DNA of 64,000 nucleotides from assembly GCA_030272155.1 (NCBI GenBank), contig CP126191.1, positions 9,880,501 through 9,944,500 on the forward strand. The letters run 5' to 3'. This DNA comes from Tetradesmus obliquus (taxonomy: Eukaryota > Chlorophyta > Chlorophyceae > Sphaeropleales > Scenedesmaceae). Positions within the stretch are counted from its first letter, which is position 1. The number at the start of each line of letters is the position of its first letter. Both the position numbers and the translations under genes were made by a program. Under the pieces are notes generated by a model. It was given only the letters and a program-made list of their open reading frames with translations. It had not been told where the DNA came from and did no database searches. Of this stretch, positions 26,401 through 36,900 are shown one piece after another.

Positions 26401-26999
26401 AGTGTAGCTGTCCTGGCTGAACATGCAGAGTTGCTGTTCATTGCGCTGCCTTACTGTGACTCTGCCCGCTTTTACTGACATGTTGGTGCGTGTTCTGCTT
26501 GGTCTTGTGCGCTGCAGGCAAGCTGACCATGCTGTACAACATCGCCCAGGGGGCATGCGACCAGTCCTTTGGCATCCATGTGGCTGAGTCAGCAAACTTC
26601 CCCGCCTCAGTGGTTGCAGCAGCCAAGGTGAAGCTGGCAGAGCTGGAGTCCGCATCAGCAGGCAGCAACACACAGCAGCAGCAGCAGAAAGGGTTAGGCG
26701 ACGATGCTGCAGTAGATGCAATGGACATAGACGGCAAGCAGCAGCAGCAGCAGGGGGTGAAGCGCAGCTGGGATGAGGCAGTGCAGCAGGATGCCGCAGC
26801 GGCGGCTGGCGGCAAGGACCAGCAGGCGACAAAGCAGGCGGTGCAGCGTGCGCGCAAGCTGCTGGGCGATTTCAGTGCGCTGGAGTTTGGTGCTGTGTCT
26901 GGTGAGACTGCTGCTGAGGCTGCGCTGGCGCTGCTGCAGCAGCTGGAGGCTGAGGTGGCAGAGGACCCGCTGCTGCAGCAGCTGGTAAAGGCGCCCTGA
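14777..26999 (+). CDS. MSH2: DNA mismatch repair protein MSH2
   Basis: Nineteen exons: 14777-14869, 15108-15140, 15440-15747, 16146-16340, 16671-16810, 17172-17368, 18150-18292, 19174-19306, 20278-20392, 21735-21862, 22309-22473, 22784-22897, 23079-23155, 23527-23653, 24259-24426, 24696-24833, 25318-25499, 26058-26260, 26518-26999. They sum to 3141 nt, giving 1046 residues with every phase matching. MSH2 pairs with MSH6 or MSH3 to recognise mismatches and insertion loops. The N-terminal domain (FFDRKGFYSVHG…) is followed by connector and lever domains, then the ATPase: Walker [10 protein letters not shown] at about 746-754, [17 protein letters not shown], Walker [13 protein letters not shown] at about 822, and ATHFHEL. 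Family members are about 930-940 residues; the excess is Gly/Ala/Thr-rich inserts around residues 155-300 and a Gln/Ala-rich stretch near the C-terminus. Many introns hold extra exon-edge copies. Confidence 0.96.
16867..17640 (+). repeat. MSH2 exon 5 and exon 6 3'-end copies
   Basis: 16868-16938 repeats the 3' half of exon 5 ([14 protein letters not shown]…ATQADAG) with its GTGAGA donor. 17535-17633 repeats the 3' part of exon 6 ([30 protein letters not shown]), but here the donor GAGGTGAGA has become GCGCTGAGG. Both copies lie just downstream of the exon they resemble. Confidence 0.85.
18360..18910 (+). repeat. MSH2 exon 7 3'-end array, 5 extra copies
   Basis: The last 40 bp of exon 7 ([14 protein letters not shown]) plus donor and intron start are repeated with junctions at about 18419, 18540, 18662, 18783 and 18905. 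Spacing is 121-122 bp after a first step of 127. Copies 1 and 3, and 2 and 4, resemble each other most, so a two-unit block of about 243 bp was duplicated. The copy at 18783 has a GC dinucleotide instead of GT. Confidence 0.9.
19375..19775 (+). repeat. MSH2 exon 8 3'-end array, about 5 extra copies
   Basis: [10 protein letters not shown] with its AAG|GTGCGG donor is repeated downstream of exon 8, with junctions at about 19410, 19523, 19650 and 19770. A broken copy lies near 19565-19590 (…ctatgggcaagcaccaag). Spacing is 104-127 bp. Each copy is preceded by a CTGCAAGACGG-like sequence, so each could also act as a short acceptor-bounded mini-exon. Confidence 0.85.
19925..21365 (+). repeat. MSH2 exon 9 edge copies, including 110-bp array
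   Basis: Two acceptor-side copies of exon 9 ([11 protein letters not shown]) lie upstream of it at 19931-19965 and 20099-20150. Downstream are about eight donor-side copies of [18 protein letters not shown]: 20460-20520, 20615-20705, then a regular array at 20765, 20875, 20985, 21095 and 21205 with an exact 110-bp period, and a decayed copy at 21305. The 20615 copy is longer and carries its own acceptor-like CACAG. Array units are nearly identical, which points to recent expansion. Confidence 0.92.
21605..22110 (+). repeat. MSH2 exon 10 edge copies
   Basis: An acceptor-side copy ([15 protein letters not shown]) lies at 21603-21650, upstream of the real exon 10 ([14 protein letters not shown]). 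Donor-side copies of [22 protein letters not shown] lie at 21914-21984 and, more diverged, 22036-22102; both end in GAG|GTGCG. Confidence 0.88.
23385..26050 (+). repeat. MSH2 exon 14, 15, 17 and 18 acceptor-side copies
   Basis: Each exon is preceded by extra copies of its own 5' end. Exon 14: 23391-23435 ([11 protein letters not shown]). Exon 15: 23930-24000 (frameshifted) and 24101-24165. Exon 17: 25112-25157 and 25215-25262, exactly 103 bp apart, ending early in TAA. Exon 18: 25837-25890 and 25946-26000, both cut off in tatgcata after GTSTS or STSTF. All keep the CAG acceptor. A shorter echo of exon 12 lies at 22670-22700. Confidence 0.9.
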
Positions 27000-27769
27000 G
27001 CTCAAGCTAGTCGGGTGCTTGGTTGCTGGAGTGTTGCTGCTCTGTTGTGAATGCGGCTGGTGTGATGGAGCGGTGCTGAGTAAGCAGCGGTAGCAGTAAA
27101 CTCGACTGCTGACACAGATCTGTGCGCTAAGCTTGACAGGGTCTGCTGAAAAAGCGTGTAGACGTTGGTCGCCTGTGTGCCTCAGCATACGGTTGAGGCA
27201 CCTGTGTGTGGGCAGACGCTGTTGCTGTCCGTATGCAATTGAACTGCCGGTGCGTGTGGTTCATGCGCATGTCCGTTGCAGTGCCGCCACTGGCGGCGGT
27301 TGGCAAGTGCTGGCGCTGTTATTGACCCCTGTGCAGTGCCATCGCTGCAACTGCAAGAAGCTGAACCCTTCATGTGTTGAGCAAGGGGACATGTGTGAGC
27401 GCAAGCAGGGTAGCGTGTGTGACTCTTTTCCAGCTTCACAGCGCGTACGCTGTCTTTGCAGGCAGCGGGACCTGGAAGCTCATAGTTCATCTGGATGTTG
27501 CGTGTGACTGGCCAGTAGGATCTCGCACTGCCTGGTAACAATCAAAGAGCAAGAGGCAGGGCTGTTATTCAACATGTACATGTGATCATAGCAGGCTGCA
27601 GGGCACACCATATGAGCACAGAGACACACACATACTGACAGTCTTTCTTTGACATCTCCAACTGCTGCTCACCTGCTGCGTATTCAGAGATTCCCCTTGC
27701 AGGAGTGGAGGTCACACCTGTGCATTGGATGAACCTTGCTGTGCTGACATGCCCTGCCCAAACAGGGAG
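27000..27769. other. MSH2 3' flank
   Basis: Follows the MSH2 stop codon. Presumably 3' UTR and terminator. No TGTAA polyadenylation signal (the usual one in chlorophycean algae) is obvious here, and I recognise no coding exon. Confidence 0.4.
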
Positions 27770-29500
27770 CAGGGACGTGGTGCGTGCAGGTGTGCTCGGC
27801 CTCCAAAGACAGGAGGGGAGCAGGGACGTGGTGTGTGCAGGTGTGCTCGGCCTCCAAAGACAGGAGGGGAGCAGGGACGTGGTGCGTGCAGGTGTGCTCG
27901 GCCTCCAAAGACAGGAGGGGAGCAGGGACGTGGTGCGTGCAGGTGTGCTCGGCCTCCAAAGACAGGAGGGGAGCAGGGACGTGGTGCGTGCAGGTGTGCT
28001 CGGCCTCCAAAGACAGGAGGGGAGCAGGGACGTGGTGCGTGCAGGTGTGCTCGGCCTCCAAAGACAGGAGGGGAGCAGGGACGTGGTGCGTGCAGGTGTG
28101 CTCGGCCTCCAAAGACAGGAGGGGAGCAGGGACGTGGTGCGTGCAGGTGTGCTCGGCCTCCAAAGACAGGAGGGGAGCAGGGACGTGGTGCGTGCAGGTG
28201 TGCTCGGCCTCCAAAGACAGGAGGGGAGCAGGGACGTGGTGCGTGCAGGTGTGCTCGGCCTCCAAAGACAGGAGGGGAGCAGGGACGTGGTGCGTGCAGG
28301 TGTGCTCGGCCTCCAAAGACAGGAGGGGAGCAGGGACGTGGTGCGTGCAGGTGTGCTCGGCCTCCAAAGACAGGAGGGGAGCAGGGACGTGGTGCGTGCA
28401 GGTGTGCTCGGCCTCCAAAGACAGGAGGGGAGCAGGGACGTGGTGCGTGCAGGTGTGCTCGGCCTCCAAAGACAGGAGGGGAGCAGGGACGTGGTGCGTG
28501 CAGGTGTGCTCGGCCTCCAAAGACAGGAGGGGAGCAGGGACGTGGTGCGTGCAGGTGTGCTCGGCCTCCAAAGACAGGAGGGGAGCAGGGACGTGGTGCG
28601 TGCAGGTGTGCTCGGCCTCCAAAGACAGGAGGGGAGCAGGGACGTGGTGTGTGCAGGTGTGCTCGGCCTCCAAAGACAGGAGGGGAGCAGGGACGTGGTG
28701 CGTGCAGGTGTGCTCGGCCTCCAAAGACAGGAGGGGAGCAGGGACGTGGTGCGTGCAGGTGTGCTCGGCCTCCAAAGACAGGAGGGGAGCAGGGACGTGG
28801 TGCGTGCAGGTGTGCTCGGCCTCCAAAGACAGGAGGGGAGCAGGGACGTGGTGCGTGCAGGTGTGCTCGGCCTCCAAAGACAGGAGGGGAGCAGGGACGT
28901 GGTGCGTGCAGGTGTGCTCGGCCTCCAAAGACAGGAGGGGAGCAGGGACGTGGTGCGTGCAGGTGTGCTCGGCCTCCAAAGACAGGAGGGGAGCAGGGAC
29001 GTGGTGCGTGCAGGTGTGCTCGGCCTCCAAAGACAGGAGGGGAGCAGGGACGTGGTGCGTGCAGGTGTGCTCGGCCTCCAAAGACAGGAGGGGAGCAGGG
29101 ACGTGGTGCGTGCAGGTGTGCTCGGCCTCCAAAGACAGGAGGGGAGCAGGGACGTGGTGCGTGCAGGTGTGCTCGGCCTCCAAAGACAGGAGGGGAGCAG
29201 GGACGTGGTGCGTGCAGGTGTGCTCGGCCTCCAAAGACAGGAGGGAAGCCGGGATGTGGTATGTGCAGGTGTGCTCGGCCTCCAAAGACAGGAGGGGGGC
29301 AGGGACGTGGTGCATGCAGGTGTGCTCGGCCTCCAAAGACAGGAGGGGGAGCGGGGTGGTGGTGTGCATAGGTGTGCATAGATGTGCTCGCCGCCCCAAA
29401 GGCAGGGGGGAAGCGGGCTGGTGGTGCGTGCAGGAGTGCTCGCCGCCCCAAAGGCAGGGGGGAAGCAGGGTGGTGGTGCGTGCAGGTGTGCTCATGGATG
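27770..29500 (+). repeat. 51-bp minisatellite, about 31 near-perfect units plus decayed ends
   Basis: The unit is 51 bp: gtgtgctcggcctccaaaga, then caggaggggagcagggacgt, then ggtgcgtgcag. About 31 copies are virtually identical. Units from about 29240 onward decay, and the last three (29340-29490) are variant, with gccgccccaaaggcagggggg. Because 51 is divisible by 3 and the unit has no stop in five of six frames, long spurious reading frames (up to 632 codons) cover it. It lies between the convergent MSH2 and M16 genes. Confidence 0.95.
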
Positions 29501-30904
29501 CGGGAAGCAGACAAGAAATGCATCTGGTGTTGAGGTCACTGTGAAATGAAAGTGAGTCTGAAAGAAGTGATAAAACTTGCACGGAATTTTAGCAGGCATA
29601 GCTTGCTGCCGGGGGTCACAGCTGCCACATCAGCAAGTCATTTATTTTTGATGTGCGCAGGCAGCTCTGCGACTTCGAGAAATAGCACAGTTATTTGCTG
29701 GAAGCAAAATGCAGCTGTGCATGCAGCTGCCAGATGTCCATGTGCAGTGCAAAGTCAGCAGCAAGTTATTGCTGACAGTAGGGCCACATACAACGCTTCA
29801 ACGGGCTCAAGCTGGCTGCGCAGTGTAAGTAGCACCCACTTCATGTGTTTGTGTGCTTATCTGTGTTCTTGCGGCGTTATCGTTGATTTGGCGGGAGACG
29901 CTTGCTTCCCGCCTGACCACATACCGAGCGTTGCATCCACCGGCCTGCTGCACCAACATTACATAGACCCAATAGAAGCTTGTTTTGTGGTTTGCACATG
30001 ACTTCGTGCGACGACACCTTGCTGCCCAGCTGACTGTCGGATGTTTCAGCATGTGCGAGCTCCGGAGCTGACACCGCCAGCTCGCAATGTGAAGGCGAGC
30101 CGCAAAGCATACAAAAAGCAATACCATTTGCTCGACTACCGTGTCAGCATTCAACTCACGCCTGGACCTGTGGCAAGCGTGTTATGCATGGCAGGTGCGT
30201 ATGTTGCTGTTCAGCGGGGCTGCTGTGCAACAGTGCTGCTGTTCAGTAATGCTGCTGTCCAACAGTGCTGCTGTGCAACAGTGCTGTTCAGCAATGCTGC
30301 TTATCTCAGATGGTTGAACACAAGGTGAGTTGTTAGGCGGCATGTGCACAGGCGGCATGTGCTGGACCAACAGGCGGCATGTGCCATTCAACTTCAACTG
30401 ATCATGAGCTGTTCGTGCCCTGGGTGCTGTAGTGCAGCAATGCATGCCAGCCCATGCCAGCACACGGTTTGCAGCCATTGAGGCAGTAGTATGTTTCTCA
30501 ACCCTCATGACAACAGCGTGACATACATCCATTCGCAACCTCTTCTCCACCATCATTGGCATCATCACCATATTATCATATAATCCTTGCATGTTACATG
30601 CATGTAAGCCAACGCAACGCCATCGGCCCCTGATCCTTCAAACATTGGCCTGTGCACTAATCACATCAGCCTTGCTGCTGCCCATGGCCAGCCCACACAC
30701 AGCTCAGCAGCACGCAACAAGGTGTGCTGAAAACCGCCAGCAACTCTACAACATCAGATGCATACAACAATCACGGATCCGTGATCCGCGGCTCCGGAGC
30801 CTCGATAAGTGATGCATCACCGTCATCCTAGCTAGGCGCCTGGCTACTTTGCGACGCACGAACAAGCAACCTGATGTTAGTAGAGGTATATCACAAAGGC
30901 AGCC
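29501..30904. other. Intergenic between convergent MSH2 and M16 genes
   Basis: No gene recognised. A short CTG/CAG-like cluster (tgctgttcagtaatgctgct and relatives) lies at 30200-30300. On the minus strand a TGTAA motif (ttaca at 30594-30598) lies about 310 bp past the M16 stop codon and could be that gene's polyadenylation signal. Confidence 0.4.
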
Positions 30905-33900
30905 TCACAGCTTTGACGGCGCCACATCCTCACTGTTGGCTGCTGCAGCTGCCGCACCACCAGCAGCCGCCTCTGCTGCTGCTGCTGCTGCTGCTCCTTT
31001 GCCCAGCAGCACCTTGCCCCTGCTGCTGCTACTGCCGGGCTGTGCGCCTGGTGCCGCATACACCTCACAGCCCCGCTTGAATGCATTAATGTCATCAATC
31101 AGCAGGAATGCCTCGCCAGCTGGCACTGCCGACGCTGCATATGACAGCACATCATCCGCGCCAGCTGCTGCTTTCAGAATCGCCGCACTGCCTGAATCAC
31201 CAGCGGCTGGACAAGTCGCCCCACCGGGCGCCTCAGCTGCTGCTGCTGCCGCTGCTTGGATCTGCTGCTCCTCATCAGCTGCACAGCTCCCCTGCCCAGC
31301 TGCTGTCGCTGCTGCTGCCTCACCCTGCTGCTGCTGCAGCTCGTTGCTGCCGCGTATCAGCACCACCGCCTTGCGCCGCACTTCCCTCTCCACCCCCAGC
31401 ACCTCCTCACTAAACCTCGCCAGGTCCTCAGGCTTCAAAGTTCTCAAAACCTCAACCTCGGCGGCCTGGCGGTCAAACATGCAGGTGCCGGCGTAGATCT
31501 CTCCCCACCAGCGCCCTGCCAGCTCACCCAGCCGCTTTGGCTTCTCCAGCTTGGCCTTGGCCAGCTCAGCCACGCCAGCCTCAAACTCGGCCTGCAGGAT
31601 GTAACAATAACAATGAAGATAACAGTAACAGTTGAAGAGGGTGCACAGCCGCTTGGGCTTCTCCAGCTTGGCCTTGGCCAGCTCAGCCACGCCAGCCTCA
31701 AACTCGGCCTGCAGGATGTAACAATAACAATGAAGATAACAGTAACAGTTGAAGAGGGTGCACAGCCGCTTGGGCTTCTCCAGCTTGGCCTTGGCCAGCT
31801 CAGCCACGCCAGCCTCAAACTCCGCCTGCAGAAAAACACAATGACGACAAACCGACGTTGAAAAGGGTGCCCAGCCGCTTGGGCCTCTCCAGGTTGGCCT
31901 TGGCCAGCTCAACCAAGCCACCTTCAAACTCAGACAAACAAATACATAACAACAGCAGTTGATGATATACCCTGACAAAAACACACTTGATCATGTTTTT
32001 TTGTGCGGCAATTCAGCTGGCGCGCGCGCGAAACTGACACCAGCTTCCGCACCTCCTTTGGTACAACCATGTGTCGAACACTGCCGTAGGCATGCACATG
32101 CACACAACACAACCAGCCCAACAAGAGACACTCCATGCCAGCAGCACCACATACCTGGGGCAAGCTGGCGATGCGCTTGTCCGCGTCCCTCACATACACG
32201 CAAACAAAACACCAGCAAACATGCACTTCAGCAGCTCAGCTCATTCACCAGCATGCCACGCACCTCAGGCAGGCAATGTGCTTTACCACGTCCCTCACGT
32301 ACACGCAAACAGAACACCAGCCACAGATGCACTTCAGCAGCTCGGTTCATTCACCAGCAGGCCACGCACCTCAGGCAGGCTGGCGATGCGTTTGACCGTG
32401 GCCCTCACAAATACGCAAAACAAAACGCCAGCCAAACATGCGCTGCAACAGCTCAACTCATTCACCAGCAAGCCACGCACCTCAGGCAGGCAATGCGGTT
32501 GACCGCGTCCCTCACACACACGCAAACAAAACACCAGCAAACATGCAATGCAAAAGCTCAGCTCATTCACCAGCAGGCCACGCACATGAGCCAGGCTGGC
32601 GATGCGCTTGTCCGCATCCCTCACATACACGCAAACAGAACACCAGGAAACATGCAATGCAACAGCTCAGCTCATTCACCAGCATGTCACGCACCTCAGG
32701 CAGGCAATGCGGTTGACCGCGTCCCTCACACACACGCAAACAGAACACCAGCCACACATGCACTGCAACAGCTTGGCTCATTCACCAGCAGGCCACGCAC
32801 ATGAGCCAGGCTGGCGATGCGCTTGTCCGCATCCCTCACATACACGCAAACAGAACACCAGAAAATATGCAATGCAACAGCTCAGCTCATTCACCAGCAT
32901 GTCACGCACCTCAGGCAGGCAATGCGGTTGACCGCGTCCCTCACACACACGCAAACAGAACACCAGCCACACATGCAATGCAAAAGCTCAGCTCATTCAC
33001 CAGCAGGCCACGCACATGAGCCAGGCTGGCGATGCGCTTGTCCGCATCCCTCACATACACGCAAACAGAACACCAGGAAACATGCAATGCAACAGCTCAG
33101 CTCATTCACCAGCATGTCACGCACCTCAGGCAGGCAATGCGGTTGACCGCGTCCCTCACACACACGCAAACAGAACACCAGCCACACATGCACTGCAACA
33201 GCTTGGCTCATTCACCAGCAGGCCACGCACATGAGCCAGGCTGGCGATGCGCTTGTCCGCATCCCTCACATACACGCAAACAGAACACCAGAAAATATGC
33301 AATGCAACAGCTCAGCTCATTCACCAGCATGTCACGCACCTCAGGCAGGCAATGCGGTTGACCGCGTCCCTCACACACACGCAAACAGAACACCAGCCAC
33401 ACATGCACTGCAAAAGCTCAGCTCATTCACCAGCAGGCCACGCACATGAGCCAGGCTGGCGATGCGCTTGTCCGCATCCCTCACATACACGCAAACAGAA
33501 CACCAGGAAACATGCAATGCAACAGCTCAGCTCATTCACCAGCATGTCACGCACCTCAGGCAGGCAATGCGGTTGACCGCGTCCCTCACACACACGCAAA
33601 CAGAACACCAGCCACACATGCACTGCAACAGCTTGGCTCATTCACCAGCAGGCCACGCACATGAGCCAGGCTGGCGATGCGCTTGTCCGCATCCCTCACA
33701 TACACGCAAACAGAACACCAGAAAATATGCAATGCAACAGCTCAGCTCATTCACCAGCATGTCACGCACCTCAGGCAGGCAATGCGGTTGACCGCGTCCC
33801 TCTCACACACGCAAACAGAACACCAGCCACACATGCACTTCAGCAGCTCGGTTCATTCACCAGCAGGCCACGCACCTCAGGCAGGCTGGCGATGCGCTTG

Positions 33901-36900
33901 ACCGTGTCCCTCACAAACAGCTCCACCTGCAGCGCAAGGTGTGCCGCGCTGTACTTGTCGCTCTGGATGATGAAGGAGATGCCCTGCACGGCGGCGGCAG
34001 GGAGCATGAAAGCAGGACGCCAGGAGTGAGCCATTTGATGTCATCCAGAGCGAAAAAGCTTTAAACGCTGCCCAAACAAGTGCAGGGCCGCTGCCACGCA
34101 AGCGCACCACACCTCGCTACAGCTGGCGCATGTTTTGCTAATGCCGTGCTGTCATTGTGGTGTGGAGCAAGCGAATAGCTGCTCAAGCCAGGCGCAGGCC
34201 ACTCTGGGACGCAGTCATCAGCCCCAAGCCGCAAACAGCACCGTCAACAAAACAACAAAAGGCTCCAGAAATCAACACATCCAGCGGCAGCAATAGACCT
34301 AAACAGGCGCCGCAGGCCTCACCTGCACGCCCAGGTCACTGGCGCCGTACATGTGCACGATGTAGCCCAGCTGCTGCTGCGTGCGCAGCGTGTTGAACGC
34401 GTCGCGCTTGGCCAGCTGCACCAGCAGCCCCGCCAGCGCGTTGCGGCGCAGGTCGTCGGGGCCCACCTGTAGCACAAACAATGATGACAGACAGCAGGTT
34501 CACAGGTTCAGCTGAGCAGCGGCATTGTGGACTTACTGCGGCACCAGCAATCCTGCCAGCGCATTGGGGCGCGGGTTGTCCGGGCCCACCCGCAGCAGCA
34601 CATGCAGCAGCATAGGCAGCACGCGGAGCCAGCACATGTGCAGTTGAACCAGCACTACAACCATTGCACGGTGCAACACACGGCACGCGCAAATGAATCA
34701 GCACACATCTGCTCACCACAGTCACATCTGCTCACCACAGTTCCTTCAAAAGGCGAAAGCAGCAGATGCTGCTACATTTTCCAGCGCACTGTCAACCAAA
34801 CCCAGCAAGGCGTACCTGGTATGTCACCCACACTGCCGAGTTCTCGTTCTTGGGGTTGGGCCCGGCCTCAACAAGCAGGCTGGAGGCGCCCGCTGGCAGC
34901 TTCACCACGCGCAGGTCCTTCTCCTCGCCAGGCCACAGCGGCGCAGCACCCCACGCGGCGCGCAGCTGCAAGGAATTGACGATGAAAGCAGCAGCAGGTG
35001 CAGCAACAGGCCATTGTGAGTGTGACACAAGTAGTCTCTTTGAGAAGCCATCGCTGCACATTGCATCGTAACAGCTGCTGCGGTGGCAACACACCATAGT
35101 ATGGCTGCCGCACCTTGGTCAATGCCGAGTCCACGATGATAAGTGCCTCTGAGGGGCTGATGTTGCGCACAATCAGCCCCTCCAGCAATGCCCTGCCCAG
35201 CAGCCACACACCATACGCGAGCACAAACACGCGTCCCCTTCTCTTGTGTGCATGCATCGCATGCAAAGCACAGCTGCTATGACAGCACCCGCCCCACCTT
35301 GGCCAGGGCACCATCAACAATGTCACGCGCTTCTTCAGGGCTGATGTTGCCTACGATCAAGCCCTCCTGGAAGGCTCCGACGATGCAGCACGCAGTAAAA
35401 CTGAACACACACCCAACTGCCTCCTTCATCAGTAAACACATGCACGATGAACACAAGCACGAGGTGCCCCTGAGGCGGTCACACAATGTAGCACACCCCC
35501 GCACCTTGGTCAATGCTGAATCCACGATGCTGTATGCCTCCTCAGGGCTGATGTTGCCCACAATCAGGCCCTCCAGGAAGGCCCGCCCCAGCAGGCGCGG
35601 CATGTGCGCTGCCAGTGCCTCAGGGGTGAGGGCCTTGATGATCTGGCTGTACTGGTCCACGCGCCAGCGCTTGAAGTTGAGCAGCAGCTGCGCAACACCA
35701 GAGATGTAGGACATGAAGTGGCAGCAAGATTATGTTGCGTGATATGTGCTGCCAGTGCCTCAGGGGTGAAGGCCTGGACGATTTGCGAATACTGGTCCAC
35801 GCGCCAGCGCTTGAAGTTGAGCAGCAGCTGCGCACAACCAGCGATGCAAGACATGAAGCGGCAGCAAGCTTATGTTGAGTGATATGTGCTGCCAGTGCCT
35901 CAGGGGTGAGGCCTTGATGATTTGAGAATATTGGTCCACGCGCCAGCGCTTGAAGTTGAGCAGCAGCTGAAAGGTCTGAAAAGGAAGCAGCAGCAGGCAA
36001 GTGTCGTGCTTGTTGTGCCTCTGTAGTTGCAAGCAAGGCAGCAGGAGGACGCCAATGCTGGACAGAGAGAACTACTACATGACGCCGGCTGCCAAATCAC
36101 GTCGAGCCAGGTACAACCGGAAGCCGAATCAGCTCAAACTCTTGTGCTACCCCACTCACCTCAGACCTGTACATGGCCCATTATATATGTGTGCAGCACC
36201 AACCCCTACAGACCCCATACTCATATCTGCGTCTTAAGTCACCCCACTCACCTCAGACCTGTACATGGCCCACTGGTACGGCTGCTGGTAGGCCGTGTTG
36301 GCATACTCGCGCGCCACTGCTTCTTTCACGACTGCAAAGCGCTCCGGCTTCACTTTGAAGTTGGCCAGCTCCCCCAGCAGCAGCCCCAGCAGCACAGGCA
36401 GCTTCTCACTGTAGCCCTGGCAGCTCAGCTGCAGGCAAAAAAGGGCGCGCACAAGTGGTTTCATGTGTTGTGATTATGCAGTTGGCCAGCAGCAGCAGCC
36501 TTAGCAGCACAAACAGCCTCTCACTGTAGCCCTGCCTGGCAGCTCAGCTGCAGGCAAGAAAGTGCATGTGTGCTCATTACGGCATTGTGTAAGCATGCAA
36601 GTGTGTGTGACAGTGGGTACAACTGTGGTACAGAATGCCGTATGTCGCATGCAGCGGGGGCACAGCAGCTATGCGCGCATGCGGTGAACGATTTTGCTGG
36701 CTGACGTGACTGGCTGCTGCATTAAGACGACCTGTCGATAAACCTGTAGCCTGCTACAAAAACATCATACAGTGCGAACACGGTCCTTGATCTTGCTGCC
36801 AATCTTGCGTTAGATGTTTCAGCGACTGGTTAGTCTCAACGCCATGCCCAGTCTCGCGCAACAAGCAGCAGCAACATGCAGCTGCTGACTGATCCATATA

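Noticed and set aside
27684-29582. Five long reading frames (548-632 codons) over the 51-bp repeat, both strands
   Set aside because: They exist only because the unit is a multiple of three without stops. No start context, splice signals or non-repetitive coding sequence supports them.
27770-33875. Regular repeat arrays as possible CRISPR loci
   Set aside because: Units are contiguous minisatellites or exon-edge copies without unique spacers, in an intron-bearing eukaryotic genome; no cas genes.
32071-33901. Many 72-143 codon frames repeated at 215-bp intervals
   Set aside because: They follow the exon 16 junction array in M16 intron 16 on the antisense strand.
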